The notes under the pieces are model-generated. The model saw only the letters and a program-made list of their open reading frames with translations, did no database searches and was not told the DNA's origin. Below, piece by piece: positions 24,765 through 33,074 of a DNA stretch of 43,156 nt (its first letter is position 1; the number at the start of each line of letters is the position of its first letter). The stretch spans positions 1-43,156 of the forward strand of contig CALGGO010000124.1 in NCBI GenBank assembly GCA_937916085.1. Direction: 5' to 3'. The stretch comes from an uncultured Prevotellaceae bacterium (lineage in GTDB: Bacteria; Bacteroidota; Bacteroidia; Bacteroidales; Muribaculaceae). A program made the position numbers and the translations under genes.

Positions 24765-25385
24765 ATGAGAAAGATATTCACAATAATAACGCTCGCTGCC
24801 GTTGTCACTGCTTTAACTTGCTGTGGCGGTAATAAGGATGAGGAAAGCAAATCTTCATCAACTCCACGCGAGAAGAAAGAGAAGTATAAGGACATCTACA
24901 AAGGTGACTATGACAAGAGCAAGACGTTCATCGTCATCTCCAAGAAAGACCTGCTGCTCACCGTCTATGCGCCCGTTAAGGGCGACACCGTGCCTGTGGC
25001 GCAGTTCCCTGTGTGCCTGAGTCTCAACAAAGGACAGAAGGAGAAAGAGGGAGATATGCGCACTCCCGAGAGCGAACCCGGCGAGCCCTTCGTTATCGAT
25101 GCCATCAAGCCTGCTGGCGACTGGACGCACGACTTTGGCGACGGACGAGGCGCAATCCTCGCCTATGGCAAATGGTTCCTGCGCCTTAAGACTCCCGGCC
25201 ATCACGGGATAGGCATCCACGGCAGCACCAACAACGACGAGTCGGTGCCTGGCCGCGCCAGCGAGGGTTGCATCCGCCTTCACGACCCCGACATCATCAC
25301 CCTAAAGGAGCAATATGCCAGAGTGGGAATGCCGGTAATCATCAAGCAAGAAGATCAAGGGCTCAAGCCATTTGAGAAAAAATAA
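24765..25385 (+). CDS. L,D-transpeptidase (YkuD), lipoprotein form
   Basis: A 206-residue paralogue of the preceding protein. The N-terminus MRKIFTIITLAAVVTALTCC followed by GGNKDEESKSSS looks like a lipoprotein signal (Cys19 or Cys20) with a flexible linker, so it is probably membrane-anchored while its neighbour is soluble. The active site is GIGIHGSTNN and SEGCIRLHDPDI (H152, C169). Function as for the first copy: peptidoglycan 3-3 cross-linking or a related reaction. The two lie 71 bases apart in the same direction and may be co-transcribed. The different anchoring of otherwise similar enzymes suggests different sites of action. Confidence 0.92.
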   Translation: MRKIFTIITLAAVVTALTCCGGNKDEESKSSSTPREKKEKYKDIYKGDYDKSKTFIVISKKDLLLTVYAPVKGDTVPVAQFPVCLSLNKGQKEKEGDMRTPESEPGEPFVIDAIKPAGDWTHDFGDGRGAILAYGKWFLRLKTPGHHGIGIHGSTNNDESVPGRASEGCIRLHDPDIITLKEQYARVGMPVIIKQEDQGLKPFEKK

Positions 25386-25398
25386 CCAACAAGCGACA

Positions 25399-25520
25399 CT
25401 CGTGTCAAGTAGTGCAAGCGAAGTCGTGTTAAGCAAGCGCCAGTCGTGTTAAGCAAGCCACGGTCGTGTTAAGCAATGCAAGCGTCGGTCGTGTTAAGTA
25501 GTGCAAGCGTCAGCTTGTTC
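25399..25520 (+). repeat. five degenerate 20-25 bp direct repeats (GTCGTGTTAAGCAAGCG)
   Basis: Units start at 25399, 25423, 25443, 25463 and 25488. The core is (C/G)TCGTGTTAAG(C/T)A followed by a variable GCAAGCG(C/T)CR. The last ends in GTGCAAGCGTCAGCTTG. They fill most of the 173-bp spacer before the prolyl oligopeptidase. Confidence 0.88.
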
Positions 25521-25558
25521 AAGAAAAATAAAAACTAAAAAACTATAAACTTTAAACT

Positions 25559-27667
25559 ATGAACTATAAACCATTCATCATGTGCGCAGCACTCACTATT
25601 GCTGGCTCGGCAGTAGCCCAGCAAAAGATTAACTACCCCAAGGCTCATACCGTAGATGTCACCGACGACTACTTCGGCACTAAAGTTGCCGACCCCTACC
25701 GTTGGCTCGAGGATGACAACAGCAGCGAGACCGCCGAGTGGGTAAAGGCCGAGAACGAAATCACACAAGCCTATCTCAAGAAAATTCCTTTCCGCGACAA
25801 GGTGAAGAAACGCCTCACCGAACTCGCCAACTATCCCAAGATGGGCACTCCGTTCTATGTAAAGGACAAAATCTACTATTTCCATAACGACGGTCTGCAG
25901 AACCAGAGCGTCTTATATGTCAAAGACAAGCTCGACGGAGAGGCACGCATGGTCTTCGACCCCAACACCTTGAGTGAGGACGGTACCGTAGCGTTGCAGA
26001 GCCTCAACTTCTCGAAGGATGGACGCTATGCCGCCTATACCATCACGCGCAACGGCAGCGACTGGAACGAAATCATCGTCCATGACCTGAAAAACGACAA
26101 GATGCTCGACGACCACATCATCTGGGCGAAGTTCACCGACGCTCAGTGGCTCGGCGACGGCTTCTTCTATAGTGCCTACGACAAGCCCGAAGATGCCAAG
26201 TCGTCGAAGAACGAGTGGCACAAGGTGATGTACCACAAGCTGGGCACGCCACAAGACGAGGACTACCTCGAGTTCCGCAGCTACGACGACCCTCTTCTCT
26301 TCCACCAGGTGGGCGTTGACGAGGACGAGCGCTTCGTCTTCATCCTCCAGAGTGCCGGCGAGGGCAACGCATTGTTCGTGAAAGACCTGAAAAGCCTAAA
26401 TCCACACTATGTGAAGATTGCCGACGATGGGGAGTATTCATTTGGTCCCATCGGCGTAGATAACGGCAAGATTTATGTGATGACCAACCAAAACGCGCCT
26501 TGCTACAAGGTGCTTGCCTACGATGCCGAGAACCTCGGTGCCAAGAACTTCACCGAGTTCATCCCCGAGAAGAAATGGGTGCTTAGCGGCATTCAGATGA
26601 GCGACCACAAGTTCATCGTCACCTACGACCGCGACGCCAGCAGCCATGCCTACCTCTATGACCGCAACGGCAAGGAGCTTCAAGAAATCAAGCTGCCCAC
26701 GCTCGGCTCGGTGGGCTTCAGCTGCAAGAACAACCGCAAAGAGGTGTTCTACAACTTCACTTCCTACACTTTCCCAACTACCATCTATAGCTACAATGCC
26801 GAGACCAATGAATCGACTCCATTCTTTGAACCCAAGATAGCCCTCAACCCCGAGGACTACGTCACCGAGCAGGTGTTCTACCCCAGCAAGGACGGCACCA
26901 AGATTCCTATGTTCCTCATCTACAAGAAGGGGATGAAGAAAGACGGCAAGCGACCCGTGTTCCTCTATGGTTATGGAGGTTTCAACGTGTCGATGAACCC
27001 CGGCTTCAGCTATGCGCGCACACCATTTGCCATGATTGACAAAGGAGGCATCTGCGCCTACACCAACCTGCGTGGAGGTGGCGAGTATGGAGAGGAGTGG
27101 CACAAGGCTGGCACCAAGATGCAGAAGCAGAACGTCTTTGACGACTTCATCGCCGCTGCCGAGTGGCTAATAGACCAAGGCTACACCAAGAAGGGCAAAA
27201 TTGCTTGCAACGGAGGCAGCAACGGAGGTCTGCTCGTGGGCGCTGTAGTGAACCAGCGTCCCGACCTGTGGGGTGCCGCAGTGCCTCAGGTGGGCGTGAT
27301 GGACATGCTGCGCTATCACCTCTTCACCATTGGCTGGAACTGGGCTCCCGACTACGGTCGCAGCGACGACAGCCGTGAGATGTTTGAGTATCTCAAGGGC
27401 TACTCACCACTGCACACCATCAAGAACGATGGCACGCCCTATCCTCCCATCATGGTCACCACCAGCGACCACGACGACCGTGTGGTTCCTGCTCACTCGT
27501 TCAAGTATGCCGCTCAGCTGCAAGCCAGCAACACCGGCAATGCCGTGAAACTCATCCGCATCGACGTGAACGCCGGCCATGGCCACGGCAAGCCCATGAG
27601 CAAAGTGATTGAGGAATATACCGACATCCAGTCGTTTATCATGTATAACCTAGGGGTGAAACCTTGA
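25559..27667 (+). CDS. exported prolyl oligopeptidase (S9A)
   Basis: A 702-residue serine peptidase that cleaves after proline in short peptides. Signal peptide MNYKPFIMCAALTIAGSAVA, so probably periplasmic. The N-terminal seven-blade propeller starts at YPKAHTVDVTDDYFGTKVADPYRWLEDD (split across 26-53). The catalytic domain has the nucleophile S554 in CNGGSNGG, the aspartate in TTSDHDDRVVP (D639 likely) and H674 in NAGHGHGKP. The spacing matches the mammalian enzyme closely. The first codons (ATGAACTATAAACC) continue the AAACTATAAACTTTAAACT repeat found directly upstream. Downstream lies a TAATGCA array four bases after the stop. Confidence 0.96.
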   Translation: MNYKPFIMCAALTIAGSAVAQQKINYPKAHTVDVTDDYFGTKVADPYRWLEDDNSSETAEWVKAENEITQAYLKKIPFRDKVKKRLTELANYPKMGTPFYVKDKIYYFHNDGLQNQSVLYVKDKLDGEARMVFDPNTLSEDGTVALQSLNFSKDGRYAAYTITRNGSDWNEIIVHDLKNDKMLDDHIIWAKFTDAQWLGDGFFYSAYDKPEDAKSSKNEWHKVMYHKLGTPQDEDYLEFRSYDDPLLFHQVGVDEDERFVFILQSAGEGNALFVKDLKSLNPHYVKIADDGEYSFGPIGVDNGKIYVMTNQNAPCYKVLAYDAENLGAKNFTEFIPEKKWVLSGIQMSDHKFIVTYDRDASSHAYLYDRNGKELQEIKLPTLGSVGFSCKNNRKEVFYNFTSYTFPTTIYSYNAETNESTPFFEPKIALNPEDYVTEQVFYPSKDGTKIPMFLIYKKGMKKDGKRPVFLYGYGGFNVSMNPGFSYARTPFAMIDKGGICAYTNLRGGGEYGEEWHKAGTKMQKQNVFDDFIAAAEWLIDQGYTKKGKIACNGGSNGGLLVGAVVNQRPDLWGAAVPQVGVMDMLRYHLFTIGWNWAPDYGRSDDSREMFEYLKGYSPLHTIKNDGTPYPPIMVTTSDHDDRVVPAHSFKYAAQLQASNTGNAVKLIRIDVNAGHGHGKPMSKVIEEYTDIQSFIMYNLGVKP

Positions 27668-27670
27668 TTT

Positions 27671-27777
27671 AATGCATAATGCATAATGCATAATGCATAA
27701 TGCACAATGCACAATTCATAATACACAATCTATAAAAACTAGAATATCTAGAAAATCTAGAACTTCTAGAAAAAACT
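27671..27777 (+). repeat. AATGCAY 7-mer array followed by CTAGAANNT 9-mer array
   Basis: Nine 7-bp units (27671-27733): AATGCAT four times, AATGCAC twice, then degenerate AATTCAT, AATACAC, AATCTAT. After a few bases come 9-bp units at 27739, 27748, 27757 and 27766: CTAGAATAT, CTAGAAAAT, CTAGAACTT, CTAGAAAAA. The same order of the two families follows the YbhN-like gene (36601-36750). Confidence 0.95.
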
Positions 27778-27787
27778 AATAACTAAA

Positions 27788-28453
27788 TTGATTGAAGCAC
27801 TTAACATAACAAAACGCTATGGTGACCTTGAGGTCCTGAAAGGGGTCTCGGTCACCATCAACGATGGCGAGATTGTCGCCATAGTGGGACCTAGCGGCGC
27901 GGGGAAGACCACGCTGCTGCAAATCATCGGCACCCTCGACTCGCCACAGGGCGGGCAGGTGCTGTATGACGGCACCGACGTGCTGAAGCTCAAGCAGCGC
28001 GAACTGGCGCACTTCCGCAACCGCAACATCGGTTTCGTGTTCCAGTTCCACCAGCTGCTGCCCGAGTTCACCACACTCGAGAATGTCGCCATACCTGCCC
28101 TTATAGGCGGCGACAAGCGCAGCGAGGCCTACGAGCGGGCACGCAAGCTGCTAGACCACCTCGGGCTGGGAGGAAGGCTTGAACACAAGCCTGCACAGCT
28201 CAGTGGTGGCGAGCGTCAGCGGGCTGCTGTGGCACGCGCCCTCATCAACAACCCCAAGGTGATTCTCGCCGATGAGCCGTCGGGCTCACTCGACTCGCAG
28301 AACAAGCAGGAGCTGCACCAGCTCTTCTTCGACCTGCGCAAGGAGTTTAACCACACCTTTGTCATCGTCACCCACGATGAAGGTCTTGCAGGAAACACCA
28401 ATGTGGACCGGGTGCTGCACATGCGCGACGGTTTAATAATGCATAATGCATAA
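27788..28453 (+). CDS. lolD: ABC transporter ATPase LolD-like (lipoprotein release)
   Basis: A 221-residue ATPase of the LolD/MacB-type family. Walker A is GPSGAGKTT, the Q-loop is in FVFQFHQLLPEFTTLENV, the signature is LSGGERQR, Walker B is VILADEPSGSLD and the switch histidine is in VTHDEGL. LolD energises release of lipoproteins from the inner membrane with LolC/E, which are not in this window. No ATG fits; the start appears to be TTG at 27788 (TTG ATT GAA GCA), as the preceding codons are repeat-derived. The C-terminus after HMRDGL is encoded by the AATGCAT array (IMHNA, then TAA inside the array), so the last residues probably replaced the ancestral end. Confidence 0.88.
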   Translation: MIEALNITKRYGDLEVLKGVSVTINDGEIVAIVGPSGAGKTTLLQIIGTLDSPQGGQVLYDGTDVLKLKQRELAHFRNRNIGFVFQFHQLLPEFTTLENVAIPALIGGDKRSEAYERARKLLDHLGLGGRLEHKPAQLSGGERQRAAVARALINNPKVILADEPSGSLDSQNKQELHQLFFDLRKEFNHTFVIVTHDEGLAGNTNVDRVLHMRDGLIMHNA

Positions 28454-28472
28454 TGCACAATTCACAATTATA
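28438..28472 (+). repeat. AATGCAY array that forms the end and stop of lolD
   Basis: Units AATGCAT (28438), AATGCAT (28445), AATGCAC (28452), AATTCAC (28459), AATTATA (28466). The lolD stop TAA (28451-28453) lies in the array. The array is in the sense direction of the gene. Confidence 0.92.
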
Positions 28473-28492
28473 CAAAGCTTGTAAAATAAGCT

Positions 28493-28513
28493 CCCCCTCT
28501 AAGATAGAGGGGG
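28493..28513. repeat. GC-rich hairpin before the NigD-like gene
   Basis: Perfect 8-bp stem CCCCCTCT/AGAGGGGG with loop AAGAT, followed by GCGGGGGG, ending 11 bases before ATG 28525. It could sequester the start region or be a further dispersed repeat type. Confidence 0.75.
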
Positions 28514-28524
28514 CGGGGGGGAGT

Positions 28525-29226
28525 ATGACACTCCAGCGAAAATTGGTAAGAAGTATCTACATTTGTCTCTTTATGCTCCTTTTTATTGCTTGCGACCGCA
28601 GCCATGACGGGACACTTGACGACACTTTTGAGACGCAGGTGGTGGATATCGTCACCTACACTGGTCTTGACACCGACAACCACGCCACATTCCGCCTTGA
28701 CGGACGTGACGACGACCCTGCCGTGACGCTCTACTCCACTGTGGGAGCTCCCGACAAAGTGAAGGAGAACGAACGCCTGCTGCTCACCTACTCTATCGCT
28801 CACCGCGCCGGCGACAACTCCTACTGGAACATCGATGCCGTGGGCTACTCACGCGTCATCAACGACTCGATACGTGTCAACGCCAACCCGCTCGACACCT
28901 ATCAGATGCGACCCATACGCCTCATCAGCGCATGGCGCACCGGCGAGTTCATCAATCTGCATGCTAAGGCTGAGGCAACATCAAAAAGCCGATTGATCTA
29001 CATGATGATTGATAACGATACCAAGTATAACGACACTGTGCAGGCCTATCTTGTCCACGACCTGCTCAACACTCCTAGCGACAGCATTTTCCAGTGGCGC
29101 GAGTTCTATATGTCGATAAACGTCGCTGCACTGAAAAGCCCCAATGCCCCCTGCCAAGTTCTCCGCCTGAACCTCAATGACGAAAATAACCCCAAAATCA
29201 CCTACCGCGACTTCCAAATTAAGTAA
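28525..29226 (+). CDS. NigD-like outer-membrane lipoprotein
   Basis: A 233-residue lipoprotein; start ATG 28525 gives MTLQRKLVRSIYICLFMLLFIACDRS with lipobox FIAC. An in-frame ATG at 28453 exists but its product would begin with repeat-derived and GC-hairpin residues. The body is all-beta, with DNHATFRLDGRDDDPAVTLYS, ERLLLTYSIAHRA and a C-terminal domain with GEFINLHAKAEA and LNLNDENNPKITYRDFQIK, resembling the two-domain NigD-like family of Bacteroidales. The role is unknown. The family call is by overall pattern and moderately sure. Confidence 0.65.
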   Translation: MTLQRKLVRSIYICLFMLLFIACDRSHDGTLDDTFETQVVDIVTYTGLDTDNHATFRLDGRDDDPAVTLYSTVGAPDKVKENERLLLTYSIAHRAGDNSYWNIDAVGYSRVINDSIRVNANPLDTYQMRPIRLISAWRTGEFINLHAKAEATSKSRLIYMMIDNDTKYNDTVQAYLVHDLLNTPSDSIFQWREFYMSINVAALKSPNAPCQVLRLNLNDENNPKITYRDFQIK

Positions 29227-29267
29227 ATTTCAAATAGGTCATTAGGTAACTATTAAATGTTTTCATT

Positions 29268-29352
29268 ATCAAACAAAAACAACAAAATTTTACAAAAACA
29301 ACAAGATAATATTCTTTGTTGTGTTTGTTTTTCTTTGTTGTGTTTGTTTGAT
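29268..29352. repeat. nested AT-rich inverted repeat in the 319-bp spacer
   Basis: Outer arms 29268-29286 (ATCAAACAAAAACAACAAA) and 29334-29352 pair over 19 bp with one mismatch. Inner arms near 29292-29304 and 29315-29328 repeat the same word (ACAAAAACAACAA) and pair too. The two halves therefore contain direct repeats as well. The spacer 29227-29545 lies between convergent genes and otherwise holds only the terminator at 29399. Confidence 0.85.
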
Positions 29353-29398
29353 AGAAAAGTGGATGAAAAATAGGATTGCTGAACAGTTACCAAAATAA

Positions 29399-29431
29399 AG
29401 TGCCTCGGGGCTATTGAAGCCTCGAGGCACT
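29399..29431 (-). terminator. terminator of the beta-helix protein gene, possibly bidirectional
   Basis: 13-bp stem AGTGCCTCGGGGC/GCCTCGAGGCACT with one G-T pair and a 7-nt loop TATTGAA. On minus it is followed by TTTATTTTGG; on plus by ATTGTTTAA. It lies 115 bases from the stop of the beta-helix gene. Confidence 0.7.
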
Positions 29432-29545
29432 ATTGTTTAAAAGTTTGGTTTATTTTCTATTTCTTAGTTAGCAATGGATTAAGTGAAACTTGTAGTGCCA
29501 GTAGCCGAACTGGCCAAGTCTATTCCGTGCCGTGCTGTCGTGGCA

Positions 29546-32500
29546 TTACCAGCCGCTACCACCAGAATAGCTGGAAAGCGATACTGACGAACCTCCGCTG
29601 GCATTGCTATAGCCTTTACCGCTCCAGAACGAGGTGCCGCTACCGGTCACGCCGCTATAGAGTTTGCACGATGGCGAGGTTACCACCATGGTAGAGCCGC
29701 TGCTGCTGCCACCGCCAGGTCCGCCAGGTCCCATACCACCGCCACCGCCACTGCTCAGAGTGGGTGTCTGGAATGCGGCAACTACGGTATTGCCATTATA
29801 TAAGGCATACCAAGTCTGTGAACTAGCAGTTGTTGAGTAGCAAGACTGGCTCATTGATGCGCCACTCTCAATGGCACCCATGCTTGCGCCGATTGCGGCA
29901 ATATTGGCACCACTTTGGATATACACCTTGTAGCCACCCTCGCTGTTGGCGTCAAGACCTTCTTCGCTTCCGTAGCAGAACACCATGCCGCCGCTCAGGT
30001 ACATGTTGCCATTGCTGTCGAGCGCATCGTTGTTGGTAGCCACTGCGTAGATGTAGCCTCCCTTGATATACATGTGTGAGGCACTGTTGAGAGCATCGTC
30101 ATAGGTGTTGCCCTCAATGTAACCGCCGTTGATGGTCATGATTTGCTTGCTCTCGATGCCCTCACTGCCTTCACCGCCTGTGGCGCTCACTTTAAGTGTG
30201 CCACTGTTGATGGTGATATTGCCCATCACCTTGATTGCCTTGGCCGAGCCACTTACGGAACTACCGCCACCAGGACCCCAACCGCCACCTGACGATGCGG
30301 CAGCAGTGCCAGTGGTCGAAACAGTAAGCGTGGGTCCAGTGCTGCCACTTGCGCCCTGCACATATTCTCCGTTTACCTTTATGCCCTTGCCGCCCTTGCC
30401 GGTCATACTAATGTTGATGGTGCCGCCCAGCAGGTTGATGTTACCGTCGGTCTTGAAGCCCTTGGCGGTGTAGTAGTCGCCAGTTGAGCCGGCAGCCTGT
30501 GGTGCACCGGTGTTGGTAATGGTGATTGAACCGCCATTGGTGGTCATATTGGTTGTGGAGACACCCTTACCGGCCACACCGCTCGAGTTAATCTTGAGCA
30601 CGCCGTCGTTCATCACAAAGTTAACAGCCTTGACACCGCTGCTGTAGCTGGCGTCGTTGTTAAACACGAGCATAGCTCCACTTGGAGTGAGGGTGATGTC
30701 GCCGCCATTGATGGTAACAGTAGCCTTGCTCTTGATGCTCTTGCTCATAGAGCCGCTGTTGGCCACTGTGATGGTGCCGGCATCGATGGTGATGTTGCCG
30801 TCGGCCTTGATGCCGGCAGCGTTGTAGGTAGTGCCAGTGTCCTCGCCCTGGTCGCTGCTGCCGCCATAGGTTGCAGTGACATTGGTGAGGGCGTAGGTGC
30901 GAGTAGTTCCACTGGTTGAGTAGGTACCCAACTGATAGTAGATGTCCTCGCCTGCAGTGGGACCATTGAAGGTGGCACTCTGGATGGTGTAGCTTGTGCC
31001 ACCTCCCCAGCCGCCACCGCTGGTGTAGTTGTCGCTCTTGAAATAGTAGGAGCCGCTGTCGGCAGCGCCGAAGTCGTAGTAGTAGAATGTGAGGCTGCTG
31101 TAGCCCGATGTCTTAGTCACAGTGTTGCTGGTAATGTTTGCCACCAGTGTGCCGTCGCTCTTGTAGAGGTACATGTTGGTCCAGGCATTTCCACCACCAT
31201 AGCCACTCGTTGTGGGTTTAGCGACATAAATCTTGTAAGACTTGGGAGTCTCGCCACCACCAGTTGATGCACCTGGGTCGGCTGTACCACCAGCGCCGTT
31301 GGCTTTGATACCGATAGTGGTAGTGGTGTTAGCCTCATCGATGGTGATGGTGCCATCGGCATTCAGACCCTTGCCGCCTTGTGCGGTGTTGGTCAGGTCA
31401 ACAGTTCCGCCATGAATGAGGATGTCGCCGCCAGCCTTCACGCAGGTACTATAGTCGATGTCGCCGTCGCCAGCCACGAGGTTTCCGCTCTGAACCATCT
31501 TGAGGGTGCCCTTGAGCATGATAAAGCTTGCGGCAGCCTTGATTCCCTTGCCGCCCTCGCTTGTCATAGTCATGTCGATAGTGCCATCCTTGAGAGTCAC
31601 CTCACCGGTGTTCTCCTCGTCTTCTACGATATTGTCGTCATCGTCGGTCTCATAGCTTACCTGGATGCCGTCGTCACCCACATTCTTGATGGTGACCTTG
31701 CCGCCATTTTGCAGGTAGTACTGGTTGATGTTGAAACCATCGGCAACAGCACCCAAGATGTTGATTTCGCCCACGGTCTTCTTAACCTCTACATACTCCT
31801 TGCCCCAGAAGGCGTTCTTCGAGTTACCGGTGATGTTGAGGATGCCAGCGCCTTTGAACTCGGTGTGTCCCTTCACGGCGAAGCAGCCCTTCTGAGAGCC
31901 GTTAGCACCGTCGGTGAGGGTGTTGGTAGTTCCCTCCACGAGCTCCACCGCGATGCGCTTGCCGTCGCGGATGTTGATGGCTGCACTATCGGGGTTGTTA
32001 AGGGTTAAGCCATTGAGTCGCACGGTGGCTTTTAGTTTGCCATCTTGATAGAATGAGCCGTTGGTGGAGTTACCAGCGAGAGTGTAAGTAATCTCGTCGG
32101 TGACATTGGCATCTTGCAGAGCCACCACATGAGCACCGTTGACGCTGGCAGTCATGTTCTTGGCGATGTTGCCTGCCACAATCATGGTGGCGGTGTTGCC
32201 GTTGTAGGCCACATCTACGGTGTTGTCGTCAATAGGCTCATTGTTCACATAGATTTGATCTACATCGGCAATGTTGAAGGTCTTGCCTTGAGCGGTGAAC
32301 GAGTTGCCGTTGTAATAATAGATGGTGTCGAGCTGCTCGGTGGTGAACGCCCACTTCACGTCGCCAGTAACTACCCACATGGTTTGATAGCCATCGGTAA
32401 TCTCGCCCAGCGAGCGATTGCCATTGCCCAACAGGATGTTGTAAACAAATGTCACATCGGCACTGGTGATCTCGCCGTCGCCATTCTGGTCACCATTGAC

Positions 32501-32842
32501 AACACCTGTGTAATCGTTGTTGAGCATCACGTTGTAGAGTAATGTAATGTCGGTGGCAGTGACTTCGCCGTCACCGTTCACGTCGCCGGCAATAGTAGGA
32601 TTTTCCTCTGCTCCCAGCCCAAACATCATGTAAAGCACATTGCTCAGGCTGTTAGTGCCTAGCTGCGTGCCGTCATTGGCAGCTACAAGCTGTCCATTCT
32701 CAAAAGTCAATGTCAAGCCCTCGGTGGCAGGATAAGAAGTCTCCGAGCCACTCTTCAAGCCCACATTCAGATAGGGGTAGATAGCAGCCGACGCCACCAT
32801 TACTCCAGCAAGAATTAGGATAGATAGAATTGTTTTCTTCAT
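29546..32842 (-). CDS. secreted Cthe_2159-type carbohydrate-binding beta-helix protein with dockerin
   Basis: A 1098-residue exported protein. Signal peptide MKKTILSILILAGVMVASAA; dockerin-like module at 86-139 (GDVNGDGEVTATDITLLYN, DQNGDGEITSADVTFVYN). The main body matches the Cthe_2159 domain (PF14262-like): LNNPDSAAINIRDGKRIAVELV, GCFAVKGHTEFKGAG, VADGFNINQYYLQNGGKVTI, and repeated turns such as GIKADGNITIDAGTI, NSGSMSKSIKSKATVTINGGDI, typical of a right-handed parallel beta-helix. Cthe_2159 binds cellulose and acidic pectin polymers. Inserted about 540-690 are Ser/Tyr/Gly-rich segments, and the C-terminus is very Gly-rich (GGGGGMGPGGPGGGSSSG). Probably a cell-surface or secreted adhesin for plant glycans; no catalytic residues are evident. 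A single gene with its own promoter and terminator. Confidence 0.85.
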   Translation of the reverse strand: MKKTILSILILAGVMVASAAIYPYLNVGLKSGSETSYPATEGLTLTFENGQLVAANDGTQLGTNSLSNVLYMMFGLGAEENPTIAGDVNGDGEVTATDITLLYNVMLNNDYTGVVNGDQNGDGEITSADVTFVYNILLGNGNRSLGEITDGYQTMWVVTGDVKWAFTTEQLDTIYYYNGNSFTAQGKTFNIADVDQIYVNNEPIDDNTVDVAYNGNTATMIVAGNIAKNMTASVNGAHVVALQDANVTDEITYTLAGNSTNGSFYQDGKLKATVRLNGLTLNNPDSAAINIRDGKRIAVELVEGTTNTLTDGANGSQKGCFAVKGHTEFKGAGILNITGNSKNAFWGKEYVEVKKTVGEINILGAVADGFNINQYYLQNGGKVTIKNVGDDGIQVSYETDDDDNIVEDEENTGEVTLKDGTIDMTMTSEGGKGIKAAASFIMLKGTLKMVQSGNLVAGDGDIDYSTCVKAGGDILIHGGTVDLTNTAQGGKGLNADGTITIDEANTTTTIGIKANGAGGTADPGASTGGGETPKSYKIYVAKPTTSGYGGGNAWTNMYLYKSDGTLVANITSNTVTKTSGYSSLTFYYYDFGAADSGSYYFKSDNYTSGGGWGGGTSYTIQSATFNGPTAGEDIYYQLGTYSTSGTTRTYALTNVTATYGGSSDQGEDTGTTYNAAGIKADGNITIDAGTITVANSGSMSKSIKSKATVTINGGDITLTPSGAMLVFNNDASYSSGVKAVNFVMNDGVLKINSSGVAGKGVSTTNMTTNGGSITITNTGAPQAAGSTGDYYTAKGFKTDGNINLLGGTINISMTGKGGKGIKVNGEYVQGASGSTGPTLTVSTTGTAAASSGGGWGPGGGSSVSGSAKAIKVMGNITINSGTLKVSATGGEGSEGIESKQIMTINGGYIEGNTYDDALNSASHMYIKGGYIYAVATNNDALDSNGNMYLSGGMVFCYGSEEGLDANSEGGYKVYIQSGANIAAIGASMGAIESGASMSQSCYSTTASSQTWYALYNGNTVVAAFQTPTLSSGGGGGMGPGGPGGGSSSGSTMVVTSPSCKLYSGVTGSGTSFWSGKGYSNASGGSSVSLSSYSGGSGW

Positions 32843-32908
32843 AAGAATAATATTTATGTATAGTTATTATTGGGTTCTAGTTTGTAATGGTTTTTGGTTT
32901 ACAAGTGG

Positions 32909-32916
32909 CAAAAATA
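32909..32916 (-). promoter_or_regulatory. probable -7 element of the beta-helix protein gene
   Basis: On minus TATTTTTG matches TAnnTTTG, 66 bases before the start codon. The -33 region is T-rich but lacks a clear TTTG. Confidence 0.45.
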
Positions 32917-33006
32917 CTCACCACGAACGAAGTAAACAATTTTTTTCAATTAAAAAGTCTATTTTTTATGTAAATGCTTGTTTATTTATAATTAAGGTAT
33001 AACATA

Positions 33007-33030
33007 AAAGGCAAGATGTGACTTGCCTTT
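33007..33030 (-). terminator. probable terminator of rsmA-mgtE
   Basis: Perfect 9-bp stem AAAGGCAAG/CTTGCCTTT with a 6-nt loop, 45 bases past the mgtE stop. The minus-strand continuation TATGTTATA is only weakly T-rich. Confidence 0.65.
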
Positions 33031-33074
33031 AAACCCAAATCGGTAATTTAGTGACTATAGGTTATTTTTTCGGT

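Noticed and set aside
28453..28524. Upstream ATG start of the NigD-like gene
   Set aside because: The 24 extra residues come from the array and a GC hairpin and would bury the lipoprotein signal.
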